This document shows, piece after piece, positions 39,895 through 47,304 of a DNA stretch of 64,000 nucleotides. The DNA comes from Pseudomonas parafulva. GTDB taxonomy: Bacteria > Pseudomonadota > Gammaproteobacteria > Pseudomonadales > Pseudomonadaceae. The notes under the pieces were generated by a model, which saw nothing but the letters and a program-made list of their open reading frames with translations, was not told the DNA's origin and ran no database searches. Position numbers and translations under genes: made by a program. The first letter of the stretch is position 1, and each line of letters starts with the position of its first letter. The DNA is taken from assembly GCF_002021815.1 (NCBI RefSeq), contig NZ_CP019952.1:3937001-4001000 (forward strand), read 5' to 3'.

Positions 39895-39927
39895 TTCACC
39901 ATGGTTCACCTTGTTTACCAGTTCACT
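39895..39927. repeat. short TTCACC-type direct repeats
   Basis: TTCACC at 39895-39900 and 39905-39910, then the variants TTTACC (39914-39919) and TTCACT (39922-39927), spaced 8-10 bp apart. Read on the other strand they are GGTGAA boxes, close to the GGTGTAA boxes 170 bp away. They lie in the AbiV promoter region. Confidence 0.55.
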
Positions 39928-40100
39928 AAGCTGGCGATCCTCCCGCTAAAAAAGAACCGCGGGTTTCCAGCCCCGTATCTGGCCCCATCTCTCAGGGTCC
40001 CCCCGGCGACTAGAAACGGGAGTGGCGAGGACCGATTTCACCGCTGAAGGCACAAGCGAATAGGGGAATGGGGGTTCGTAGTTAACCAGTTCTGCAAAGC

Positions 40101-40222
40101 GGTGTAACAGGTGTAAAATGTGTAACTTCATCAGTAAGTAGTTGATTTTAAAGGACAATAATCAGTTACACCTCGACTTTGCCACCGTAATTTGGTGGTG
40201 TAACGATAAAACCGGTGTAACC
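40101..40222. repeat. iteron array GGTGTAACn, candidate replication origin
   Basis: Three adjacent 9-bp units (GGTGTAACA, GGTGTAAAA, TGTGTAACT at 40101-40127), one inverted copy AGTTACACC at 40164-40172, and two more direct copies at 40197-40205 (GGTGTAACG) and 40214-40222 (GGTGTAACC). Another near copy lies at 40432-40440. An AT-rich stretch (40136-40163) lies between the first triplet and the inverted copy. Tandem short repeats beside an AT-rich stretch in an element that encodes a primase-helicase are typical of an iteron origin; initiator binding is inferred. Confidence 0.65.
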
Positions 40223-40436
40223 GAGGTGATCGATTTTTGTGACTAACGGGCAGGCCTGAGGCACAGCAGGTGGGCTTTTACTGGCAGCCCTCGTGGACAA
40301 GGCGATACCTGCTGGGGGAATCTCGGTTCTACGTGAGTGGTGCTGGATGAAACAGCTGACCTTTGCCCGTAGCTTCCCCGCTACCCGCAAGGCGTTATTG
40401 CGTGTTGACGGTGTGATCGCCTACCATAAGAGGTGT

Positions 40437-40507
40437 AAGCCCCATTGTGACGTCCCACACCAAGCTATTAGAGCTGAAATGTCGTGTCACTTGGGGCTTT
40501 GTTTTTT
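40437..40507 (+). terminator. rho-independent terminator on the plus strand without an obvious gene
   Basis: Outer stem AAGCCCC (40437-40443) with GGGGCTT (40493-40499), continued inside by GTGAC/GTCAC pairing, then TTTGTTTTTT. No coding sequence on the plus strand ends here, so it may end a small RNA transcribed from the iteron region. Its T run touches the stop codon of the converging MuF-C-like gene. Confidence 0.6.
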
Positions 40508-41004
40508 CAGCATTCCCACAGTAGCAGCCCCGCCGCTTTCCACTTAGCCTCCGGGTTAGGCCCTTCCTTCGCATACATGCTTACCACTTCGTTGTAGAAC
40601 CGTCCGCGTCCAATCTGCTTTCTTGCATGCACTGGCACTATCAGCGGATAGCCTCGATGGGTCTCAAATGTCATCAAAACGATGCTTCCGCCACCTTGCA
40701 CGGCTTGATTGGCTGAGCGATAGATTGCCCGGGGCGCATTCAGTATCTGCGGGAGCCGTTCGATCACACCGCACGGGATACCATGGTCAAAGTGCATTTT
40801 CCCCACGGTTTTGCCCTTTACGACGAGGTCCAGCCCGCTATAGATTTCTCCTCCAGATGCGATAATGGATTCTGGCGTTCCGCCAAGCTCCAAAAGCAGT
40901 TCGTTACGAGGCCGGCCTACTGCCTCCGCTTGCAGAACGACCCCCACCAAGGTCTTAAAATTTCGATCGCTGTCCACTAGCGGCACCCCTTCACTTGTCG
41001 TCAT
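40507..41004 (-). CDS. stand-alone MuF-C-domain protein (possible toxin)
   Basis: 165 residues. The pattern ELGGTPESII (about 40-49), then HFDHGIPCGVIERLPQILNAPRAIYRS, SIVLMTFETHRGYPLIVPVHA and GRFYNEVVSMYAKE agrees with the C-terminal domain found in phage MuF head-morphogenesis fusions and polymorphic toxins. In those proteins the domain is the variable effector end; here it stands alone, without the MuF capsid part. A toxin role is inference, and no antitoxin-like small gene is adjacent. The ribosome-binding site is weak. It is divergent from the HTH gene at 41285 and converges on the plus-strand terminator. Confidence 0.6.
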   Translation of the reverse strand: MTTSEGVPLVDSDRNFKTLVGVVLQAEAVGRPRNELLLELGGTPESIIASGGEIYSGLDLVVKGKTVGKMHFDHGIPCGVIERLPQILNAPRAIYRSANQAVQGGGSIVLMTFETHRGYPLIVPVHARKQIGRGRFYNEVVSMYAKEGPNPEAKWKAAGLLLWEC

Positions 41005-41284
41005 ATTGGAAGCTTAAGGCGAGCCAGAGGCGCTATAGAAGGGCGTGAGTCGTTTGACTGGGGCGCTCTGATGCACCCCACTGGTGAGCAAGGGAAGCTC
41101 CCAGTGGAGCGCGCTGCTGAACACCGAATAACATTCAGCCGAGAAGACTCACTCGTCGAACAACACGAGAACATATACTTGATAACGTGGGAGGTGCTGC
41201 TGCACCCCAGGGGCAGTCAGGAAACGATTGTTTCCCACCTCTGCCTCTCATAGCCTTAGGCCATCCAGATCCCTCGAGGCGTCT

Positions 41285-41803
41285 ATGACTACACCACCTC
41301 CTCCCCCAGCAAACGCAAGCCATTCATCAGCTGTGTCTGAAGCTTCAAATACTCCGGCAGTTGTGGTGCCTACAAAGCGCTCGATTGAAGCCAAATGGGG
41401 GGCCCCAATCACGAAGGCAGGATGGACCGGCATTCCCAACATCTTGATTCGACGGCAAAGAACGTTGGGAATAGATGCCCTGGATCTGAACATCCTTTTG
41501 CATCTGCTGAGCTACTGGTGGGAGGACGAAAATCACCCGCACCCTTCGAAAGAAACCTTGGCACAAGCCATGGCTGTCTCAGCTTCAACGATCCAACGTC
41601 GTATCCGCGCTATGGAAGCGGGAGGGCTGTTGAGGCGCATCGAACGCCGACGAGAAAAGGATCGCAGTGAAACCAATCTCTACGATCTGACACTCTTGCG
41701 GGACCTGCTCGAACCACATGCGGTTCAGGAGCTAGAAGAACGAAATGCTGGCCATGAGCGCCGCCGAAAACGCATGACCTCGGTCACGAAGGTAGAGCCT
41801 TAA
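41285..41803 (+). CDS. helix-turn-helix protein, possible replication or regulatory protein
   Basis: 172 residues. After a Pro/Ser-rich N-terminal tail (1-40) comes a winged-helix-like domain: IDALDLNILLHLLSYWWED, then HPSKETLAQAMAVSASTIQR and RIRAMEAGGLLRRIERR (about 75-145). The C-terminus is strongly basic (ERRRKRM). This resembles the 'helix-turn-helix domain' proteins found in plasmids and integrative elements, related to the N-terminal domain of some Rep initiators. Given the iterons 1 kb away, a role in origin binding is possible but unproven. The start at ATG 41285 is the first ATG in a proline-rich leader; the frame is open from 41228. Confidence 0.65.
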   Translation: MTTPPPPPANASHSSAVSEASNTPAVVVPTKRSIEAKWGAPITKAGWTGIPNILIRRQRTLGIDALDLNILLHLLSYWWEDENHPHPSKETLAQAMAVSASTIQRRIRAMEAGGLLRRIERRREKDRSETNLYDLTLLRDLLEPHAVQELEERNAGHERRRKRMTSVTKVEP

Positions 41804-42253
41804 ACTCTAGCAGTGATCGTCTATGCATGCGATTGCGCAGCCGTATTAGCATCGTTGTTAGCGATCGTCCATTTGCAAGCAATCACGGCATGGTCTGCGG
41901 AATGTGGAAACGCATGAAATTTGAGTCTCTACACTACGTGAACAGAAGGTCATATCCGGTCGACCTGTCACATTCAGGACTGCGAATATGCTCATTGCGC
42001 TTAAGAACGCTCCACTCACTGCTGGACCATGATTGACGGCAAATACTGCGCTCGCATTAGCCTTAAATTGCCCAGCGAAAAACAGGCGCTGACTAACGCA
42101 AACTCATCGAGAAGGCAGCTTCCAAAGGGATAGGCTACGCTTCGCTAAACTACAGCTTCGAGCTGGATGCCAGCACCAGCAAGCCCGCCAAAGTGCGGGC
42201 TAAGCCCGTAGTAAAGGCGCGTTTCCTGGCGCCTCGATACGAGGAATGGTGGA
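41804..42253 (+). other. 450-bp leader region with two hairpins, no gene seen
   Basis: No convincing coding frame. Near its end lie two hairpins: AGCCCGC/GCGGGCT (42182-42201) and GGCGC/GCGCC (42216-42233), just before the start of the 75-aa gene. Neither has a T run, so they may shape the 5' leader of the following genes. Confidence 0.4.
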
Positions 42254-42481
42254 ATGTCATTTGAAAATGTCGAAGAAGTCGTTGAGGAGCGTGATCCCGT
42301 CTCCGTTAATAAGCGCCTAGCCGAAGGCTGGAGTCTTCTAGCTATTGTCCCTGGATTCGATGCAACAAATAGCCAAGCCTTCACCTGCTATGTGTTAGGC
42401 AAAGTTATCAGCGATACCGAGAAGACTATGCGTATGATAAAAGAACGTTGTGAGACGCGCGAGGATAACGAGTTCTTATAG
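42254..42481 (+). CDS. small conserved-type hypothetical protein (75 aa)
   Basis: 75 residues: an acidic start (MSFENVEEVVEERDP), then VNKRLAEGWSLLAIVPGFD and FTCYVLGKVIS, then a charged helical tail. The 'VN..L..GW.LL...YVLG' pattern recurs in short proteins of mobile elements that I have seen, but no function is known to me. GAGGA and TGG precede the ATG. It is 78 bp upstream of the HEPN-motif gene on the same strand, with a weak hairpin between, so the two could be a pair (for example regulator and effector). No membrane segment. Confidence 0.6.
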   Translation: MSFENVEEVVEERDPVSVNKRLAEGWSLLAIVPGFDATNSQAFTCYVLGKVISDTEKTMRMIKERCETREDNEFL

Positions 42482-42491
42482 GAAACTAAAA

Positions 42492-42508
42492 CCCAGCCGT
42501 GCGCTGGG
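42492..42508 (+). terminator. weak hairpin after the 75-aa gene
   Basis: A 6-bp stem (CCCAGC and GCTGGG) with a 5-nt loop, followed by CTAAATTTT. It could reduce but not abolish read-through into the HEPN-motif gene 50 bp on. Confidence 0.45.
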
Positions 42509-42559
42509 CTAAATTTTCGAGCTCGCAATTTTCGACTCAAGCATGAGTAAGGACAAAAC

Positions 42560-43300
42560 ATGGCACATTATCTGGGTTGGGAAACAGCTACTTCATTGCT
42601 ACTCAGTTACGAAAGCATGGCACTTGCCCATCGATCGACTTTACGCAGGGCTAGTGCCGATGGTGTTGAGCCGCATGCCTATTACAGTTACATGCATGCT
42701 TTCGGCCTTCTCATCCTCAATGCTTCCTTTGTGGAGGGGACTGTCCGAACCATTCTCACAGAGAAGGTGAAGGCTGATTTGGACGAAGCTGTAGAAAGGG
42801 GAAAGCGCGCAGGCCGCACTGAACATGATTCGCCCACCCGACTTCTGCAAAAATTTCTAATTGAACTGGAGAGTTCCGGGGGATGGGACAATCTCGTTAA
42901 ATCAGCTGGTATCTCGTACTTCGGAAGCGCGCTTGACTCCGATGTCGACAAGGACGTAAAGGAAGGAATTAACGTGTTATTTACTTTGAGAAACGTGCTT
43001 GCTCATGGTACGGCCTTGATCCAGCCGACAGTAAAAATGACCGAAGACATGAAAGACGTTTATCCCTATTCATGGCAGTCCAAGCTACATGGAGTCGGGA
43101 TGTACCTTGAACGCCATTTCAAGCGAGGTGGAATGTTCGAGAACCTGGCAGACCCTGATCTACCCGAGCACTTTATCAATATCACAAAAAAATATTTCGA
43201 GCAGCTGACACCGAAGTTTACCCCTATCCCTGAACGGGCTCAAAAAACCGTAGATATGATTCGCGATTATAGCTTCGGTTTCGTTAATAATACTCGATAG
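42560..43300 (+). CDS. HEPN-motif hypothetical protein
   Basis: 246 residues, mostly helical. The segment VLFTLRNVLAHGTAL contains Arg144 and His149 in the R-x4-H spacing that defines HEPN-domain ribonucleases, many of which are toxins or abortive-infection effectors. It is preceded by a helix (VKEGINVLFTL) as in other HEPN folds, and the first half (AFGLLILNASFVEGTVRTIL) is a further helical region. There is no recognisable partner such as MNT, although the 75-aa protein just upstream is a candidate. The ATG at 42560 has AAGGA 6 nt upstream. AT-rich codon use differs from core genes. Anti-phage RNase activity is inferred from the motif and the location. Confidence 0.68.
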   Translation: MAHYLGWETATSLLLSYESMALAHRSTLRRASADGVEPHAYYSYMHAFGLLILNASFVEGTVRTILTEKVKADLDEAVERGKRAGRTEHDSPTRLLQKFLIELESSGGWDNLVKSAGISYFGSALDSDVDKDVKEGINVLFTLRNVLAHGTALIQPTVKMTEDMKDVYPYSWQSKLHGVGMYLERHFKRGGMFENLADPDLPEHFINITKKYFEQLTPKFTPIPERAQKTVDMIRDYSFGFVNNTR

Positions 43301-43814
43301 TTTTGCTGCAAATTTTCACATGCACCCTCAGCCCCTTGTTTAAAAACCTGGGCGAAGTCAGCAGATAGCGGGCGCTGTTTCGCGCCAAAATCAGAAACTC
43401 GGAGCCCACTGATATGACTGACGCCGAAGTAAGCGCCCACAATACCTATTTAGAATTCTGCCTCTGCATCACTCGCTGTTATTCAAGCTTCAGAATGATG
43501 GGAGGGTTGCCAAGCAAGCGACAGGTTCAACTTAGATGCACGGCTTCACTCTATATAGCCAAAGGCTCAATATCGTATCGGTTACTGACGATCAGATCGC
43601 CAATTTGGGACACTTGCTAGGCTATGAATATAGTGCTGGCCTGGGTCGAATCGTAACATCGCTAATCTACTCGACCCGATTCGCCGGACCATCAGTAAAA
43701 ACCATATGACCATGCATACGTTGCTATTGGCTCGGGAACAATACTTAACTGAAGGCTCATAGGCTTTCGAAGAATTGAATCGCATAAACCCTTCAATATC
43801 TGACGACAACCAAA
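43301..43814 (+). other. 514-bp region, no secure gene
   Basis: A 68-codon frame at 43414-43620 has a fair ribosome-binding site (CGGAG) but no recognisable composition, and I do not call it. The region probably holds the promoter of the DUF4238-SEC-C gene. Base composition is AT-rich. Confidence 0.4.
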
Positions 43815-46199
43815 ATGACCAAGACTAGAGATAATCATTACGTAGCACAATGGTATCAAGAAGGTTTTATGGATGCACGTGACAAACAACTCTGTTATCT
43901 CACGAAGCGAAACATACTCTTGAAAAACGGAGAGCAAAACACAATACATTCAAAAAAATGGCACACAACCGCTCAAAAGCTTTATGAAAAAGATTTATAT
44001 TCGACTTTTTTTGGAACAGAAATTAACGATGACATTGAAAGAAAACTATTCGGCCCAATTGATGACAACGGTTCAAAATCTGTTAAAGCGTTCCTAACTG
44101 ACGACCACGGAGAGTGGCATAAACACTTCCAGGATTTCTTCATCTATCTCGATGCACAAAAGCTACGAACACCAAAAGGATTGGCCTGGATCAGAAGCAA
44201 ATATCCAGAGTTGAGCCAGATTCAGCTAATGATGGAAATGCAATCATTACGATCTATACACTGCACACTTTGGGCCGAGGGCGTTAGGGAGCTTGTATCC
44301 GCTGAAGACTCAGATACTAAATTTCTAATATCTGACCACCCTGTAACCATCTACAACTATGCGTGCCCTCCTAACTCAGAACTATGCAAATATCCAAACG
44401 ACCCTGATATTGCACTAAAGGGATCACAAACAATATTCCCGCTAAGCAAAAATCGTTGCTTGATCTTAACAAACCTTGAGTACGCCAAAGACCCCGACAA
44501 TGTCAACCCGCTTTCGCAGCGAACTAATGCGAAACGGGTACGCTATAGCATGGTAAATACGATTGATTTTATAAACTGCCGCAAGCTTACATCAGAAGAA
44601 GTGACTAAAATAAACTACATCATTAAAAGCAGATCACACTCTTGCGTTGCCGCTGGTAGAGAGGAATGGCTTTACCCTGAAAGCCACGCTGCTTTTGACT
44701 GGGCAGAGTTAAAGCACGTACTGCTACCACCCCCCAATCAAACTCTTGGATTCGGTGGAGAAATATACGCCCAATTTGACAATGGTTCCGTTCATTATCA
44801 GGATGCATTCGGCCGTGCAGATCCGCCGAACAAATTCTTACGTAAGAGCACTGACGAATCTCAAATAGGCCGCAATGATTACTGCGGCTGTGGCAGCGGA
44901 AAGAAATATAAAATCTGCTGCCGCAATATCCCTGCCGATATGCGAACAAGCTGGGATTCAGCAAGCATTCGAGAGCGAAACCTTGCTCTCTGCAACTGTA
45001 TCCGGAGCGTACTCGGCCTAGACAATGGCAAAACCTGGACTGACGTCAGGCGCGAATTAGCAGACAATCAAGTTTCAGAAATTTATGGCTTTTATTCAGC
45101 CTTGTGGCCACGTGACACCGACATATACTCACTGCTACCCAAGCCAGACGGAAAGTTAAGAGCATTATACACTGGAATTATAGACCCTCGAACAATTAGC
45201 CTACGCGCCCTGCCTATGGCATCCTTATTTGACGACTACCTGATAGAATCACCAATACAGAACCCAAACAATGTCAAGCCAGAGTTCAGCCCTGTAAAGT
45301 CACCTTCCAAGTTCAAATACCAAGCTTTGAAAGACTTTTTATTCATGCTAGAAATAGAACCATTTATTGGACTTAACCTTGTAAACCTGATTCCCAGCTT
45401 GATGGAATTCGATGCTGACTTAATGGAGGCCGCCATGGGAATTGCTGCCGCGCGATCTCCAACAAGAAATATATGCAAACTAGATAGGAAGCGCTGTTTT
45501 GAATTGGCAACCGAGGACCTACTGAATACAATAGCAATGATGCCGCAAACCGTGAAAGTAAAAGCACTGACTCAACAATTTGGGCTAACCGAAGAAGATG
45601 CAAAACGAGCGCTTTCTGATTTAGAAAGCCAGACAGAATCCTCGCCACTCATGATGCTACAACGTTTCGAGTCCGGCCAGGAGGGTCAGTTCCTCCAATT
45701 CAAAATGGCTCCAAATTACGAACTTTCGTTATTAACAGCACAAGCTACCGGCTCAGTACTAATAACTGACAGTGGTTCGAGATGGCAAGAGTTATTAAAA
45801 GCGCAGCACACGAATCAGGGAATCGTTAACTATCCGTGGCATAGTGCCCTTCAGCAAATACATTCGACCCCACTTGACTACCAACTCCTCGAAAACCTTC
45901 AAAAGTCACAAGGACCATTCGCCACACTTAGGCAACTAATGAGAACGACCGACAGCATGATTTTGTCGAACGATCGAAATGCAGAAAAAATCAAGTCTAT
46001 TTCCGACCAAACAACAGCTTTTTTGGATCAAATAAAAGACACAACCAACCATAACAATCATTGCGCACTGAATATATTAAGCCCTGAAGGCGGGCTCTAT
46101 GACACTAACGTCCAAAGACTCCTAGCGAGATCCAATTGCCCACGGTACGACAATCAAGTGAGGTCTATCTATGGCATTGGCATACCAGACCAACCTTAG
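43815..46199 (+). CDS. DUF4238 - SEC-C multidomain protein of unknown function
   Basis: 794 residues. N-terminal DUF4238-like domain: DNHYVAQWYQEGF at 6-18 and the conserved FLISDHPVTIYN at 170-181, extending to about 280. At 351-369 sits a SEC-C zinc motif: IGRNDYCGCGSGKKYKICC (Cys357, 359, 368, 369). The remaining 425 residues are unrecognised, mostly helical, and end in a putative coiled region (SISDQTTAFLDQIKDTTN). SEC-C modules bind zinc and often couple enzymes to ribosomes, SecB or other partners; DUF4238 proteins are frequent in defence neighbourhoods. The gene is AT-rich, stands alone between 500-bp spacers and a terminator, and looks like mobile cargo. Biochemical function unknown. 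Confidence 0.75.
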   Translation: MTKTRDNHYVAQWYQEGFMDARDKQLCYLTKRNILLKNGEQNTIHSKKWHTTAQKLYEKDLYSTFFGTEINDDIERKLFGPIDDNGSKSVKAFLTDDHGEWHKHFQDFFIYLDAQKLRTPKGLAWIRSKYPELSQIQLMMEMQSLRSIHCTLWAEGVRELVSAEDSDTKFLISDHPVTIYNYACPPNSELCKYPNDPDIALKGSQTIFPLSKNRCLILTNLEYAKDPDNVNPLSQRTNAKRVRYSMVNTIDFINCRKLTSEEVTKINYIIKSRSHSCVAAGREEWLYPESHAAFDWAELKHVLLPPPNQTLGFGGEIYAQFDNGSVHYQDAFGRADPPNKFLRKSTDESQIGRNDYCGCGSGKKYKICCRNIPADMRTSWDSASIRERNLALCNCIRSVLGLDNGKTWTDVRRELADNQVSEIYGFYSALWPRDTDIYSLLPKPDGKLRALYTGIIDPRTISLRALPMASLFDDYLIESPIQNPNNVKPEFSPVKSPSKFKYQALKDFLFMLEIEPFIGLNLVNLIPSLMEFDADLMEAAMGIAAARSPTRNICKLDRKRCFELATEDLLNTIAMMPQTVKVKALTQQFGLTEEDAKRALSDLESQTESSPLMMLQRFESGQEGQFLQFKMAPNYELSLLTAQATGSVLITDSGSRWQELLKAQHTNQGIVNYPWHSALQQIHSTPLDYQLLENLQKSQGPFATLRQLMRTTDSMILSNDRNAEKIKSISDQTTAFLDQIKDTTNHNNHCALNILSPEGGLYDTNVQRLLARSNCPRYDNQVRSIYGIGIPDQP

Positions 46200-46290
46200 C
46201 TTCGCAGGCAACTTTTCTACCATACATAGTTGATCTTTAGGGGGAAAGCATTAGTCACTCGCAGCAGAGACCTCTCGTCAGTCTTTTGAC

Positions 46291-46333
46291 ACCAAGCGCA
46301 TCACGAAATGAAGTACACATGATGCGCTTTGGT
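46291..46333. terminator. bidirectional terminator between convergent genes
   Basis: Inverted repeat ACCAAGCGCATCA (46291-46303) and TGATGCGCTTTGGT (46320-46333) with one bulged base and a 16-nt loop. It lies between the DUF4238-SEC-C gene and the leftward coiled-coil gene. Confidence 0.6.
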
Positions 46334-46337
46334 TTAA

Positions 46338-47216
46338 TCACGCAGCTTTGTTCACCTCATCTAAATCCGGAAGTTCAATATCAATAATCTGCTCAGCAGA
46401 ATATTTATAGCTCATCGTTATCAAATCCCCTTCCCCCCAGTGCGTGAAGCTTTCGAGTTGGCTACTCACGTGGAACCGATGAAATGCCATTCCTTCACGC
46501 CCCATGTAACGCTTCGCCGCATACAGCTTGGATCCCAGATTTAGAAGTTCTTTTACCGACTCATCCCACTGTTCTTCCAAACGCTCAAGGGCCACTACAA
46601 CCGCTGCGCGTTCTGCCTTTAGTATTTCTTGAACAGCTTCTTCGATGTGCGCATCAATAGTTTCAATTTCTTGATCCATCGCAGCTATAATCAAACTTTG
46701 GCGACGCTGATTTTCCATCGCCGAGCTCAAATTCGTTGCCGCCTTCTGCGCAGCTTCAGCGGCCTTTTTCTCACCCTCAACGTCGCTCCAGGCAACCGAT
46801 TGGGCATAGGCCCGAGCGGCCTCCTCCTCAGCCTGACGAGCTTCGGCAATCACTCTCTCGGACTCGTCCTTGGTTTCAGCCAACCGAGTACTTAGCACCT
46901 TACGCTTGCCCTCAAGATCAGCTTTGTCAGTTGCCCAGTTTTTCATGGTCTCTTTATATTCAGCCATCAGTTCGGATGAATTAGCTTTACGGTTAAACCA
47001 TGCAATGTCCTGATCGATTACGGAAATTTTGTATTCGATGTTATCAACTTTCGATCTCGTCTCTCGGATAGATGCCTGAAGACTCTGGCCGGTCTGCGCT
47101 TCGGCAAAACCAGGGTTAGCCAGATGCGCCTCCCATTGGGTGATTTGCTGCTCCAGCTCTTTGAGATCCTCAAGATATTGGTTGCGTTCAGTGTTCAGTT
47201 GTTCAAGGCTTTTCAT
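46338..47216 (-). CDS. coiled-coil hypothetical protein downstream of primase
   Basis: 292 residues. Residues 1-215 are rich in Glu, Lys, Gln and Ala with heptad-like spacing (QLNTERNQYLEDLKELEQQI; EARQAEEEAARAYAQ), predicting a long coiled coil. The last 75 residues are globular (LGSKLYAAKRYMGREGMAFH, HWGEGDLITMSYKYS). It resembles structural or DNA-associated coiled-coil proteins of plasmids and satellites but I do not recognise a family. It is 88 bp downstream of the primase gene on the same strand, so it may be the last gene of that operon. The ATG has AGGA upstream. Confidence 0.7.
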   Translation of the reverse strand: MKSLEQLNTERNQYLEDLKELEQQITQWEAHLANPGFAEAQTGQSLQASIRETRSKVDNIEYKISVIDQDIAWFNRKANSSELMAEYKETMKNWATDKADLEGKRKVLSTRLAETKDESERVIAEARQAEEEAARAYAQSVAWSDVEGEKKAAEAAQKAATNLSSAMENQRRQSLIIAAMDQEIETIDAHIEEAVQEILKAERAAVVVALERLEEQWDESVKELLNLGSKLYAAKRYMGREGMAFHRFHVSSQLESFTHWGEGDLITMSYKYSAEQIIDIELPDLDEVNKAA

Positions 47217-47304
47217 TGATCAGTCATCCTAGAGTTGAGGTTATGGGTAGAGCGGCTGGCGAGGCCGGACACGCCGGCGTATGCCTCATGTGCAAGAGCT
47301 GCGT

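Larger units (their letters stand above)
39817..40506. other. 690-bp non-coding region with two repeat arrays and a plus-strand terminator
   Basis: No credible reading frame. It holds the TTCACC array (39895-39927), the GGTGTAAC array (40101-40222, one more at 40432) and the terminator at 40437-40507. It is best read as a replication or control region of the element. Confidence 0.6.

Noticed and set aside
40293..40547. 84-codon plus-strand frame in the iteron region
   Set aside because: It reads across the strong terminator at 40437-40507 and has no plausible start context.
43414..43620. 68-codon plus-strand frame between the HEPN and DUF4238 genes
   Set aside because: A fair ribosome-binding site but no domain, no conserved pattern and odd composition; kept only as a mention in the intergenic entry.
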